Shown here: piece after piece, positions 35,308-46,512 of the stretch
Layout of the letters: each line of letters starts with the position of its first letter
How positions within the stretch are numbered: position 1 is the first letter of the stretch
Made by a program: the position numbers and the translations under genes
Origin: Inia geoffrensis
Lineage: Eukaryota; Chordata; Mammalia; Artiodactyla; Iniidae
NCBI GenBank assembly: GCA_036417435.1
Contig: CM070913.1
Coordinates: 22,846,680-22,910,679, forward strand
Reading direction: 5' to 3'
Length of the DNA stretch: 64,000 nt
Notes under the pieces: model-generated
Told to the model about the DNA's origin: nothing
Database searches by the model: none
Seen by the model: the letters and a program-made list of their open reading frames with translations, nothing else

Positions 35308-35350
35308 AACCATCCCAGCTTGAAAGCAACTGGGATGGTTGCTTTCAAGC
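35308..35350. repeat. Interleaved inverted repeats (A-B-A'-B')
   Basis: A = AACCATCCCA (35308-35317), B = GCTTGAAAGC (35318-35327), A' = TGGGATGGTT (35331-35340), B' = GCTTTCAAGC (35341-35350). Both arm pairs are perfect, and they alternate rather than nest. Confidence 0.9.
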
Positions 35351-35579
35351 AACAAAATAACAAAACATCCTGAAAGCTAATCTAACTATGCCATTATACA
35401 TCTGAAAGGTTTTATAAAATTACATGTATATAGTCCTCAGACATGTATTTATATTCCACGTATGTTATCTTCTTTCATAGGTTTGAAAATTTCAAAGTTT
35501 TTGATTACTATATTGTCATTAATTTTAACAATTCTTTCTTCTATTTGCTCCTGTCGACATTCATTATCATTTTCAACCC

Positions 35580-35618
35580 ATATTTGTCCTTAAATTGTCC
35601 TTAAATAAGGACAAATAT
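35580..35618. repeat. 12-bp inverted repeat with internal duplication
   Basis: ATATTTGTCCTT (35580-35591) pairs with AAGGACAAATAT (35607-35618). TTGTCCTTAAA occurs twice in tandem, so alternative hairpins share the right arm. Another TTTGTCC follows at 35620. Confidence 0.9.
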
Positions 35619-35624
35619 ATTTGT

Positions 35625-35940
35625 CCGATATTTTAAGAGTATAATATAGAGACAGTAAGATTCACCATTTTGGGTGTGTAACTCTCCAAGTTTTGTTAAG
35701 TGTATTTGGTAAACGTCATTTAGTCACCACCACTGTCAGACAGAACAGTACCATCTTCTCAAAAGAACCCTCCAGGTTACCTGACCTCAACATCAGAGCA
35801 ATTACTGATTTGGTTTTTGTCCCTATAGTTTTGCCTTTTCAAAAATGTCAAATAAATGGAATCATACAGTATATAGCCTTTTTAGTATGGTTTCTTTCAG
35901 TTAGCTTAATGTGTAAGTGTGGGTTTTTTAATCATGTCCT
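35625..35940 (-). mobile_element. Ancient L1 3'UTR fragment, minus strand
   Basis: 'gttaagtgtatttggtaaac', 'caccaccactgtcagacaga', 'atgtcaaataaatggaatca' and 'tttctttcagttagcttaat' follow the antisense L1M 3'UTR order. Confidence 0.7.
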
Positions 35941-36099
35941 GCCATTTCTCAAAATTTGGTTTGTTAATTCTTACAGCATTTAAACATACATTTCTGCCTC
36001 ACTTTCATAATCTGATATTTCTTATCTAGTAATTTCTCATGTAAATTCTTCACATAAATGGGATACATTTCCTCACAGTTTGTTAGAGCAAATTCCTTT

Positions 36100-36360
36100 C
36101 CACTTCAATATCTTTGTTTAGGTCTCCTTCCCCTCATGGATACCAAACCCATCACCTTGCCTAGTTCAAATCCTTCATGTATTATTCCTACAGCATCAGA
36201 TCAGGTCCCACCTTCTCAAATAGTTTTCTCTGAAAAATACAGCTGATTACAAAACCTATGTTGAATTGATTGATCATGTAACACCCGAATTGTTTCATAT
36301 TTATTTGTGTTTTCTCCCCTACCAGATTGTGAGGTCCCTGAAAGCAAGATAAGCTTCTAG
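36100..36360 (+). mobile_element. Possible L2-like relic
   Basis: 'gtcccaccttctcaaatagt' and 'tctcccctaccagattgtga', then 'ggtccctgaaagcaagataa', resemble the L2 3' order. It is weakly conserved. Confidence 0.45.
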
Positions 36361-36410
36361 CGTGAGAAGGATTACATGTTACATATTAAGACCTATCATA
36401 AAGACACTCG

Positions 36411-36537
36411 AGAGAATTTCCTGGCGGTCCAGTGGTTAGGACTCTGCACTTTCACTGCCGAGGGCCCAGGTTCAATCCCTAGTCGGGGCAACTAAGATCC
36501 CACAGACTGCATGGTGCAGCCAAAAAAAAGAAAAAAG
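36411..36537 (+). mobile_element. Short tRNA-derived SINE (CHR family)
   Basis: Head 'gagaatttcctggcggtcca', body 'gttcaatccctagtcggggc', tail 'gcagccaaaaaaaagaaaaa'. The TSD GACACTCG is at 36403-36410 and 36538-36545. Confidence 0.92.
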
Positions 36538-36689
36538 GACACTCGGAAGGGTAACTTGAGAATTCCTACAAAGAGGTGTTGAAGGAGAGTAGGGGACGAG
36601 TATGCCTTCATAAACTTGATCAATTTGTGTTCAGGGAGAGGGAGATATTATACAAATTCCCCAGTGAGTGCACAGAATGACAAGGCTAG

Positions 36690-36847
36690 TTTTTTTTTTT
36701 TTTTTTTTTTCTGTAGATGATAGGTTTAATTGGTATGGCTTTGAGGAACTGATGAAGATTGGATTTACCACCGCTCATTGATTCATTGATTGCAGAAACA
36801 ATCCTGGCTACTTCTTGTTTTCCCTAGATTTAGCAACTAGAAGGAGA
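36690..36847 (-). pseudogene. Possible truncated retrocopy of an unidentified mRNA 3' end
   Basis: A run of about 22 T (36690-36711) reads as a poly-A tail on the minus strand. About 17 nt upstream of it, on that strand, is the poly-A signal variant ATTAAA (plus-strand TTTAAT near 36726-36731). A direct-repeat candidate, GAATGACAAG before the T run (36677-36686) and GAATGGCAAG after the segment (about 36848-36857), fits a TSD with one mismatch. I do not recognise the sequence. A minus-strand frame of about 40 codons is open up to the tail, which could be chance. It could instead be an unlisted SINE or LINE tail. Confidence 0.3.
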
Positions 36848-36859
36848 ATGGCAAGTTCC

Positions 36860-38990
36860 TAACAGGAGCAGATGACTGCAGAAAAGTTGTTAAATGAAGA
36901 CTATTTCTTGATGTAAGGATTGCAAAATGGAACTTGAAATTTTCTATGAGATCCATGAGAGGCAATAACTTCAACTAATCAACCCAAAGAGAAGCCACAG
37001 GTCAGTATTAGCTGTCAATTGATCCCTCAGATTCCAGGGAAATTCATATTTGCTTCATAGCACCTAACAGCAAAGGGTATCCAAAATGAAGTATGTAGAT
37101 ATGGCTATATGAAAGTCACATGCCTTTTATTGTAAGAATTTACAATCTGCTGATACGTTGGTATTAGCAGTCATACGTCTAATGCCTTTATTACAGAAGA
37201 AAATGTATTTCCTACAAGTAGAGACAACCAGCAGCTCTTTACACTATTTTATGAAGCGAGCAACTTTAGAAACATTTAGGTCAACAAACTTTAACTATTT
37301 TTGAAAATACATAGACTAACCAGAGACTGCCTGGTAGTGACAAAAGCATGGCCCATCTGCCACTGCTTCGGTCCCTGGTAACTTCTCCCCTCTTTTGATA
37401 GGAGTCTTAGAAACGTGTTTATTTTTCTGCAGATCCATGAAGATAATGCGATCTTATTCCTAACACATTCTCCGTGTGTAGGTCACCTTGGAAGTGAGAA
37501 ACATTTCAAGCGACTGATGAGAAGAAAACGTGCTTTTTTAACACCTAACAGACCTAACAGAAAAGAAAGAGCCTGAACTACAGAATCATTATTATGATAA
37601 ATTTTCATTGTGATAATTCCTGTAATAATAACTTTCGAATTAGGCATACATTTAAGCACTTCAAATATGAATGAGAAAGAAATAACAGTGTCCAAGAGTG
37701 TTAGGTAGGCTGAATTTTTTCGTTTGTGATTTGGATCCTCAATGCTTGTATACACTTGAAATCAAAGTGACTACCTAAACAAGGAGATAAAAAGAGAGAT
37801 GGCTCCTCTAATCAAAGTCTTACATGCCCCCCACAAGGTAACACACAATAGTTTCCGTGTCACAACAGGCTTCATCTCTTGAAGAAGAGGTGAGTTCTGA
37901 GTTAAGCAGATGACTCAGATACCAGCACGATTTCTGGTCCTTGACCTAAGGCTGAGTACATTGCTTATCTGTACTGGCTGTCAACACTGTCTCAAAAAAT
38001 GTGACTCTCCTCTGAGCACAGGATGTGGGAAACAAATAAGGAAGCAGCAGCAAAGTGTTTCATATCTCTGAAGGACCACAGCTTGCAAGAAAATCCAGTG
38101 GACTGAATACATCATTCACTTTTATCCTGAAGGAGCCGCTAAATCAGACGCTCTGCAACAGAGCCACAAAAACAAATGAGAACAAAATTTCATATGTAAC
38201 TGCTTTGTCTCAACTTATGAGAAAGAAATGCATGCTTTTAATGGAGCAGTGTTTACTTATTCAATCCATGCATTTGGGCACCTAAATTTTATTTCCCAAT
38301 GGAGTAAAAAATACATGGTTTCTGAAGCATTTTTATTGCTCAACATGAAACCCAATCTCTTGAAACTGATCTTCAGTTTAGAAACTTATGTTGCAAACAA
38401 CAACTAAAGGTACCTGTTTAGTGAACGGTGAGTCAACCTTGAGATTACATTCAACTCTATTAATATTTTCTAAGAATTATCTGCCCTTCGTTTTCAGGGC
38501 ATGATACACATGATCTCTAAACTCACAATCTCATGCTAGGGTTTTCAAGGCATCACTACCGGATTGTAGTCTTTTCAGAGAGGGACATCTTCAATCACAT
38601 TGGGTAAAAACAAACCTACTCATGGGCTCTCCAAGTATATGGAGCAAATCATTACCATTTAAGGTTGAGAAAATTGTTTTGTGCTTTGGAGATATACCTA
38701 GGGTAGTACCTTGACAATTTTAAATAGAAAGACATAACTTTCTACAAGTGGAGAAAAAGGCAAATAGAACGTTTTACCATTATGCATTGATGGGGGAAAA
38801 AAATAAACCCGAAGGAAAAGGGATTCGGAATTAAAAATGTTTCTATGGTGCTTTCTTGTAGAGCCTTTTCTGGGAATGAATGCCATAGTTTCCCCCTTGT
38901 CTACCCAAGTTTTTCTTCTTGCTACCTCTCTGACACTTGATGAGAATTCCCCCTTCCTTCCTATAACACCACTCAAAATAAATCATATTT
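36860..38990. other. Unique non-coding DNA
   Basis: No recognised repeat or gene. Open frames are short and without domains. Confidence 0.45.
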
Positions 38991-38992
38991 TA

Positions 38993-39335
38993 AGGTACAT
39001 AGGAATCTCACAGAGATCATGTTAAAATGCAGATTCTGACTAATAAGACTATGGTGAGATTCTTGGCTCTGCATTTATTTTTTTTAATTTATTCTTTATT
39101 GAAGTATAGTTGATGTACAATGTTATGTTAGTTTCAGGTATATAGCAAAATGATTCATATATATATATATATTCTTTTTCAGATTCTTTTCCATTATAAG
39201 TTATCACAAGATATTGAATATAGTTCCCTCTGCTATACAGTTATACAGTCGGTCCTCGTTGTTTCTCTGGCTCTGCATTTCTAACAAGCCCCCAGGCCAT
39301 TGATGGTGCTGACCACACTTTGATTAAAAAGAGCC
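38993..39335 (+). mobile_element. MER5-type hAT-Charlie MITE, split by an L1 tail
   Basis: Left part 38993-39076 ('atgttaaaatgcagattctg') and right part 39281-39335 ('ctaacaagcccccaggccat', 'tgctgaccacactttgatta') are the two halves of a MER5-like element. The middle is the L1 insertion described next. MER5 is non-autonomous and has no ORF. Confidence 0.75.
39077..39267 (-). mobile_element. L1 3'-end fragment, minus strand, inserted in MER5
   Basis: T-rich start, then 'ttgaagtatagttgatgtac', 'ttagtttcaggtatatagca', 'ttccattataagttatcaca' and 'ttatacagtcggtcctcgtt'. A perfect 13-bp TSD, TGGCTCTGCATTT, lies at 39064-39076 and 39268-39280. The insert is about 190 bp and strongly 5'-truncated. 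Confidence 0.93.
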
Positions 39336-39479
39336 CATAAGACATCCAGTCAAGAAGAGGAAGCTTTAATTATAATTAGGGCTGATTACCCATATCTCCC
39401 CTCATCGGGACTAACCCCACCATTCTTCATGCTTGTTTAATGCTGTCATATCCAGAAGCTCAAACCTTCCAAAATTATT

Positions 39480-40305
39480 GGTTTCACCACCAGAAATCCC
39501 AGCCTTCTAGAGCCGTTGATTTCCTCCATCCCAAAATGAACTCCCAGACTTGTCCTGACCATCATTTTAGTGAATAATTCCATCATCCACCCAGTTGTTT
39601 AAATTCAAAGCCAAGAAGTCATCGCTAATTCTTCTCTCTTGTTCTGCTCCCACAGCCAATCTGGCAACACTAATTCCAAAACACCCCAAATCTGTTCACT
39701 TCTATTTGTCTCTGCTGCTCTTAATGCATTGCATATCACCACTACCTCCTGCACGACTGAAATTATTTCCCATCTGGTCTCACTGCTCCCACTCTTGTGC
39801 CCCTCCCCACAGCCACCAGAGAGATCTTTTTGAAAGAGCATACCAGGTTCTTGGCTACTTATTACATTTAGGCAAAAAAAAAAATCCAAGCTCCTTCCTT
39901 TTTCACAAGGACGTGTGTGGCTTCTCTCATCTCATCCTTGCCTGTACTGTAAACTGGCCAGTTTGTTTTTTCTCTGACCAGCCAAGCTTCAAGCTGCTTC
40001 TGTCTTGGATAAGCTTCCTCCTGAACTTTGCATAGCTTGCTACTCCATATTATTCAGACCTCTGCTCAAAAACCAACCCCTCCAAGGACCTCCTGATTGC
40101 CTTATCTGTAACGGCCCCTTCCCCCAATTTTTTTACTTCTCTACTCACTACCTTTATTTTCATGGTGAGCATCATCACCCTGTGAAACTAAATTATTTAT
40201 TTATTTGTAGGCAAAGAAACATTGTATTTTTTTCATTGATGTATTTAAGTTCCAATGCCAGATATAACATAAGCACTCAATAAATATTAACTGGAAAAAA
40301 ATGAA
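39480..40305 (+). mobile_element. L2 (LINE-2) 3' portion, about 0.8 kb
   Basis: Carries the L2 order: 'tggtctcactgctcccactc', 'cagccaccagagagatcttt', 'tcagacctctgctcaaaaac', 'ccaaggacctcctgattgcc' and a tail 'ataagcactcaataaatatt'. It is the longest L2 in the window. The 146-codon open frame inside it is chance in a CT-rich relic. Confidence 0.85.
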
Positions 40306-41053
40306 TGAAAGAGGGAATAAATGAGTGCTAGCCTAAGTCAAAATGTTTTGGTAAGCAAAAGATTGCCAATGAGGAATTGGTACGGTATGACTTCTCACAT
40401 GATTGCTCACCACCAGCGTATCCTTTCCAATCTCTGCATGCTCCATCAACATAGATTTTAGACTGGAATGACACTGATGTGAAGCCCTTGGACCCTTCCT
40501 CTTGCTATGTCCAGGAGGCTACTTAAAGTTCTGCAGAATGATACCAGTCCATTTAGACCTTATACTCTTTGGCAGCCCAACGTCCCTCATTTTTGCTGGC
40601 CATGAATCATTAGGGCATCATGGGGATGGTGGTGAGCTGGGATACAGCAATATGGGCCCAGTGATGACAATTTACGAAGAGAGGAAAGGAATCTGGGTTT
40701 TTAATGGGTGATTTATATTGTTGCGAACCAGTTTTATAATGGTTTTTATAAATTTTGGAAATCAATTTTATAATGTTGTAAACCAATCCAAATTAAAACG
40801 CAGAAACAAAACATTAAAAAACATAAAGCCACCCCATGAGCCAAAAAAAAATATGTCAGTGGTCTGGATCTGGCCCATGGATTGCTGGTTTGCCATTGCA
40901 GATTTAGTACTTTATTTATAATACATGAGATGACTATAATCACACAATTAAGTCTGAGCATGTAGGAGGACAGACAGCAGTTTAAAAATGGGCATTAGTC
41001 TGAACAATAACTAGAGAAAATGCCTACCAGTAAAAAAAAAAGTTAATATAAAC
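40306..41053. other. Unique DNA, possible DNA-transposon scrap
   Basis: Around 40855-40905, 'ctggatctggcccatggatt' and 'gctggtttgccattgcag' resemble the end of some hAT-type elements, but I cannot assign it. The rest is unique. Confidence 0.35.
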
Positions 41054-41067
41054 AAGAACTAAATTTA

Positions 41068-41216
41068 GAGGGGAAAGTGGGGAGGGGTGGTGGTGGGATG
41101 AATTGGGAGATTGGAATTGACATATATACACTGATATGTATAAAATATATAACTAATAAGAACCCGCTATATAAAAAATAAATTAAATTTAAAAAATAAA
41201 TTCTATTTAAAAAATA
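41068..41216 (+). mobile_element. L1 3'UTR fragment of the copy A/B subfamily
   Basis: 'gtggtggtgggatgaattgg', 'gacatatatacactgatatg' and 'taagaacccgctatataaaa' match the ends of L1 copies A and B. The TSD AAGAACTAAATTTA / AAGAACAAAATTTA (one mismatch in 14) lies at 41054-41067 and 41217-41230. Confidence 0.88.
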
Positions 41217-41230
41217 AAGAACAAAATTTA

Positions 41231-42420
41231 AACAATATCATGTACTTGATAAGATTACAGAAGACCCTAAGGAGGTAAGCAGGGGCTAGAGTCTTAAAAT
41301 CTGTGATCTATAACACGGTTTCAGAGAGATAATGCAAAGAATACACAGTAGAAGAGTGGAAAAAAAATACAAACAGGTGAATCTCAAAAAAAGAACTGCA
41401 AACAGTTGCAAAAGATGCTCAGTTTCCATGATAATCAAATCTATGCAAATTAAAATGAGACAGTTTTCCTTGTTGAAATTAAAAAGGAAGTACTGCCCAG
41501 TGTGGCCTGGCAATGAGGAGAGAGAGAGGCACACTAGTGCACTCTTGGCAAATATAAACTTTTTTTTTGCTATCTAGAATCGCTCTCAAAAGGGACTTCC
41601 CTGGTGACACAGTGGTTGGGAGTTTGCTGGCCAATGCAGGGGAGACGGGTTCGATCTCTGGTCTGGGAGGATCCCACATGCCGCATAGCAACTAGGTCCA
41701 TGAGCCACAGCTGCTGAGCCTGCACTCTGGAGCCCGTGAGCCACAACTACTGAACTCGCATGCTGTAACTACTGAGGCCTGCGTTCCTGGAGCCTGTGCC
41801 CTGCAGCAAGAGAGGCGACCGCAATGAGAAGCCCGCGCACCGCAGTGAAGAGTGGCCCCCGCTCGCTGCAACGAGGACCCAACATGGCCAAAAATAAATA
41901 AATAAATAAATTTATATTTTTAAAAACCTATAAAAAATAAAATAAAATTGCTCTCAAATTGAAAATGTACACGCTCTTTCATGCACAAGTCCACATCTAG
42001 GAAATATCTTAAGGAAACAATTGAATCAGTGGATACAGATGTACACAGAATTCTGTTCTTTGTAACATGGTTTATAATAGCAAATAATTAGAAATAACTC
42101 ACATGTCCATTCATAAAATAAATGATATTAACAATCACCCAGTGGAGTGTTAAACAGCAGTCAAAGAGAATGAGATGTCCATATGTATGGAGAAGATAGT
42201 TTATGACCTTTTTTAAGTAAAATAAATACCCAAAATACTGTAAATGCATAAAATAGATGGGAGGGCATGAGAGAAAGTGAATGAAAGGAGGCACTGAAAG
42301 AAATGTACTCAATAGTTCATGTTTCTGTTGACTGATGTTTTTACTGCTTGTTTCTGGGTGGTGAGATAATAGTTATTTATTCTGCTTAAAAATTATTGTC
42401 TATATTTGCTGGGGTTTTTT
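41231..42420 (+). mobile_element. Ancient L1 3' portion, split by a CHR-1 SINE
   Basis: Left part to 41590 ('aatctatgcaaattaaaatg', 'gtgcactcttggcaaatata') and right part from 41950 ('acaagtccacatctaggaaa', 'ttgtaacatggtttataata', 'taactcacatgtccattcat', 'cacccagtggagtgttaaac') follow the L1 ORF2 C-terminal order with heavy divergence. Confidence 0.75.
41591..41949 (+). mobile_element. CHR-1-type SINE (long form) inside ancient L1
   Basis: Head AGGGACTTCCCTGGTGACAC, B-box-like GGGTTCGATCTC, repeated 'gagccacaactactga' modules, tail (AAAT)n. The TSD GCTCTCAAA lies at 41582-41590 and 41950-41958. Confidence 0.94.
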
Positions 42421-43580
42421 CCTATATATATTGCAAATATATCTTCCCCCTATAATAAGAAAAAAGGAATAAAAGTTGCTATTAAAGCATAAAATATTAT
42501 TATTTTCATGCATAAATCAATCTGAAACATAATATATATTTAAAGGTAGAATATCCATACATTATACCCTCGGGAAAAATTTAGTGTAGCATTTTTTTAT
42601 ACGAAGTTGTATGTCATGACCTAAAAGATCACTAACACCAGACTTTACTTGTTCTGTTAGCAATAAAGAAAATTCCAGTAGATTTATTTGTGTCTCTAAA
42701 AGTCTGAGAAAGGCATAGTTAGAGAAAGCAAAAGTGCCATTAAGTTAGAAAAGGAGACATCTTTTGTCATTAATGATGAATTAAGTGGTCCAAATAAAAC
42801 ATGTAAACATTATATTTTCTCCCAAATTCTAGCTTCATCAACTAACACCAATTTGGAAGTGAATCACAATTTTGGTTTAAAAAAATAAGTATTAGTCTAC
42901 CATTATAGAACCTTTAAATTGTTATAACTAGTGCTGAACATAACCTTAAATAAGAAGTCACTTGCAGGTAGAAACCAACTGGAGATGGCTATTTTATTTT
43001 ACTTTTACATGAAAACTGCCAGAGAAATTGAACAGAAGATGCTTCCTTATGCAACTAAGCCTAGAGGAAGTAAATGTCACTTTGAAACAAAATGTACATT
43101 TTGATATTCATCTTCACCTCCACTCTTCTTGATGATTTCAATGTTCTTGTAATCTCTCGAATGTCAATAATACACTTCAAAAAAGAATATTTAAAAAAAT
43201 GTTTTTAATTTACAAGATTTGTGTGATATACTACATTAATATCTAATACCATGAGTGAAAACAAGAGCTTCATAAATAAATAAAAGTATTTGGTATTCAA
43301 ACAACTAGGAACTCTTTGATATTAAAGTTTGGATCATAGAATATAATCTAACTTAGAATGTTGGCAACTTAGAAGTTCTAAAACTTACAAGATTTATCTC
43401 TTCATAGTAAGTAGTACTTTGAAATGTTGTCACGCTGACAATAGTTTTCCTACTTTCTTTGAGGGCTTAACACACAGAGAAACTTCACAAGTGTGGTTTG
43501 GCTTGGACAGACGGGGGCTTTTCTCTGCCTTGATACTTCTCTGAAGGGACTCATCTGCGCGTTTATAACAGGGGTGGCTT
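42421..43580. other. Unique AT-rich DNA
   Basis: No recognised repeat or gene. Confidence 0.45.
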
Positions 43581-43584
43581 TGGG

Positions 43585-43770
43585 ATGGAGTGGAGTCAGA
43601 GTAAGCCTGGTTGCCCCATGACCTTGGTTCCTATCTGGGCTCTGCCATCACTAGCTCTTTGATCTCTACATCTTCATGCTTCTGTTTCATCATCTGCAAA
43701 ATAAAAGACTTCTGCAACCTAATAGATAAGGTCCCTTCAAGCCCCAAACCTCTCTGATTCTATGACCAGA
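43585..43770 (+). mobile_element. MIR SINE
   Basis: 'tgggctctgccatcactagc', 'tctttgatctctacatcttc', 'tgtttcatcatctgcaaaat' and 'aaggtcccttcaagcccc' are in MIR order. Confidence 0.8.
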
Positions 43771-44027
43771 TTGGGAAATATGCTTTAATCCTGGATTCCT
43801 TGGAGCCTTCTTTTAGCATCTCTCAGCCTTTGAGGAGGGTTGCCTGTATGTTCCACTTGCTCTGAGCTGGAAAGTTGTCTCGTGAGATTCTAATGTTCTT
43901 AGGAAATAGGAAATGAATTGTTAAACAATAAGAGAGGGGAGATAAACTCTCAATTTGAAATATTAACGGGAAAGACAAGCAGAAAGAACAGAGAAATGGG
44001 AAGAGAATTCAGTTGTTAGATTATAGA

Positions 44028-44208
44028 ATAGACCAGTGATTCACACATTAGAATTAGAGCCTCCTAGGGAGTTTTAAACAAAATGCTTAGCTTTATCTTA
44101 ATCAATTAAATCAGAATCTTCCAGGATAGGGATGACATTGATATTGAAACAAGAATGAAAATAATGACTCTCAGGCACCTCTTTTGCACAGCCAGGACTG
44201 AGAATCAC
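44028..44208 (+). mobile_element. MER5-type hAT-Charlie MITE
   Basis: Begins 'gaccagtgattcacacatta', 'gaattagagcctcctaggga' and ends 'gccaggactgagaatcacaa', the MER5 pattern with near-palindromic ends. Confidence 0.65.
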
Positions 44209-44209
44209 A

Positions 44210-46250
44210 AGACAAGATGATGGTGAGAGAATTATTTGAAAAAGAGAGAAAATAAGCCATTGCAGAAATACTCTTATGCAAAAGGAGATTTTTTTTTTTT
44301 TAATATCTACAAACCTAAAAATCTTAACTCTTCTTGGTTTACAAAGAAACTACAAGTCACTCCTTTAATGAGTCTATTGAGCAGCCAGGGTTGAGACTCT
44401 CTAGAGCGTAACGAAGTGAGCAGTATTTTAAAATTTGCTTCCTATTAGATTCCTGTCTTCAGTCATTGGAAAATAGAGACAGACAGTTGTTTCTTTAGTC
44501 TGTTACCATAAATGAGGAAAGTAAATTAGACTCGAATATTCTGAATAAAGAAGGAATGAACTAGTGTTTTGCATTTTTAAAATGTGGATCCTGATAAACA
44601 ATTCCAAATTCTTAAAGGCCTGTACACACACTTGCACATTCAAGTGCCTACACGTGTTTATATAATTACTGTGCACATACTTTTATAGGGCTAGAAATAT
44701 ATTTTCTTGCTGTTGACAGAGTTAGATATTAGTCACATCAGAAATGAATCAGATGGATAAAACTCTATATCCCTGTTTCTGAAATGGGGTAAGGATTGCA
44801 ATGAGTCATTTTAGACTCTGATATCTTGGAAAATTCTCTGCCTCTACACCCTGCTCAGGACCAAGTACCACGTGATACAGCTGTTAATACAACTGTCACA
44901 TGGCTACTGTCTTAATTTCAGATCTGCTAGAATGACTGTTTCCTGACTATAGTTTTCCCAACTGTAGATATAAACTGGGAAAGTATGAGGAGAACATATT
45001 TTCACAGAGCACTAGTCTCTGATTGTTTAAAACATCTGGGAAAGAAGATCATTCCTCAAACTTACTGTTTCATCTATCAATTGTTTGATCAGTCAATATC
45101 TATATTTTTCCCATTAGAAGCTGATATGACTAGATTTGGATGGTGATGATAAGAACAGTAATAACGGCAAAAATTTAACTAATAATGTCAAGCTTAAAAC
45201 CAGATTTTGAGGTGTTAGTCCCAGAGTGAGGGGTCTTGAAGCTATACGTCCAAGTTATCAACTCAGGCATGTGACAAGGGAGTGACATCATGGTAGCATC
45301 ACAAATTCTGTAATATTAACCTGAAGTGGAAAATAAAAAACTTTAAAAATCACTCTGAAGCTCAACTTCTACTCTGATATAAAGAGGGGACATTTGCGAA
45401 GCTGGTGGCAGGAGACAGATCAGCCTGCTCTTGTGCTGCAGTGAGAAACGAAGGGCCTCATTTTGAAAAATATGGCTCGTAGTCTCTGCAATAAAGTGGA
45501 ATAGCCAAGAAAGTAACAAACGTGTAGAGTAGCCAGCCATGTAATTCAAAGGAAATCATCATTTGCGTGTTATGTGACCGGACTGCGGGTCGTTTGTTTC
45601 TATTTATATTTTTCATTATTTTACACTAAAAGAAGGAAGCACGAACACAAACATATTTGGAGGGACCGTCTAGACACTGTATGCAAAACAAAGGGAATGA
45701 GGGAATGCTGGGGACTGGCATTCTGGAAACTGCTCCTCTACGCCAAAGGGGGCTACATCTGCTCAACTCAGCTGGTAATTATCATGGCACATATTGCCAG
45801 GTTTATGATTCTTTCAAAAGAAGTGGGAAATCAAGAAATTTATGTGAACTCTCATTAAAAAATAGTAAGTAATCCCAATACTTTTTCAACAGTGCATGAA
45901 TCAAACACATTGATTTGTGACCTTTGCTGTAAAACTACTTTGGTTATTTCCAGACTGAGGATTCTCCTAAATATAAGGCTTAGATCTCATTTCCTAGAAA
46001 AGTGTAAAGATGTTTCACTCTATTAGAGCTCACGTCAGAGTTGAATGGCATTTCACCATTCCAGTTTAACTAAGAGATAAAAGCATGCCTTTTGATACAG
46101 CCACTGGAGCTCATTTTGATTATTCTCAACTTTTTATTTAATGAAAATTCAGTCCTATTTAAATGTCACTGACAAGGGCACTCAGAAAAATATGCCGAAG
46201 TGTTCATCCGGCACTCAAGAGTTTATAGAGAGTTCTTAGAAGTTTAGCGT
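44210..46250. other. Unique DNA
   Basis: No recognised repeat family. A T12 run is at 44290. A patch at 45545-45800 has raised GC and overlapping short open frames, without domains or clear splice sites. Confidence 0.45.
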
Positions 46251-46254
46251 GTGC

Positions 46255-46512
46255 AATGATGACAAACACTTATATAGTGTTTCCTGGGTCCCACGCTCTA
46301 TGCTGAGTACTCTGTGTGTATTAATTCATTTAATTCGCATAACAGCTACCTGATGTAGGTATTATTTTATCATCTCCCTACAGATAGAGAAACTGAAGCA
46401 CAGAGATTTAAGTATCTTGTCTAATTTCTTACCCAGCTAGCCAGTGGTATAACCAGGGTTTGAACCCAAGCAGTTTGGCTCCGGAGTCCAACAGCAATCC
46501 CTCTGCCAGCTT
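46255..46512 (-). mobile_element. MIR SINE, minus strand (near full-length)
   Basis: 'ctctatgctgagtactctgt', 'attaattcatttaattcgca', 'agatagagaaactgaagcac', 'agccagtggtataaccaggg', 'tttgaacccaagcagtttgg' and 'ctccggagtccaacagcaat' cover nearly the whole MIR in reverse complement. Confidence 0.9.

Noticed and set aside
39595..40035. 146-codon frame
   Set aside because: Falls inside an L2 relic whose CT-rich strand lacks stops by chance.
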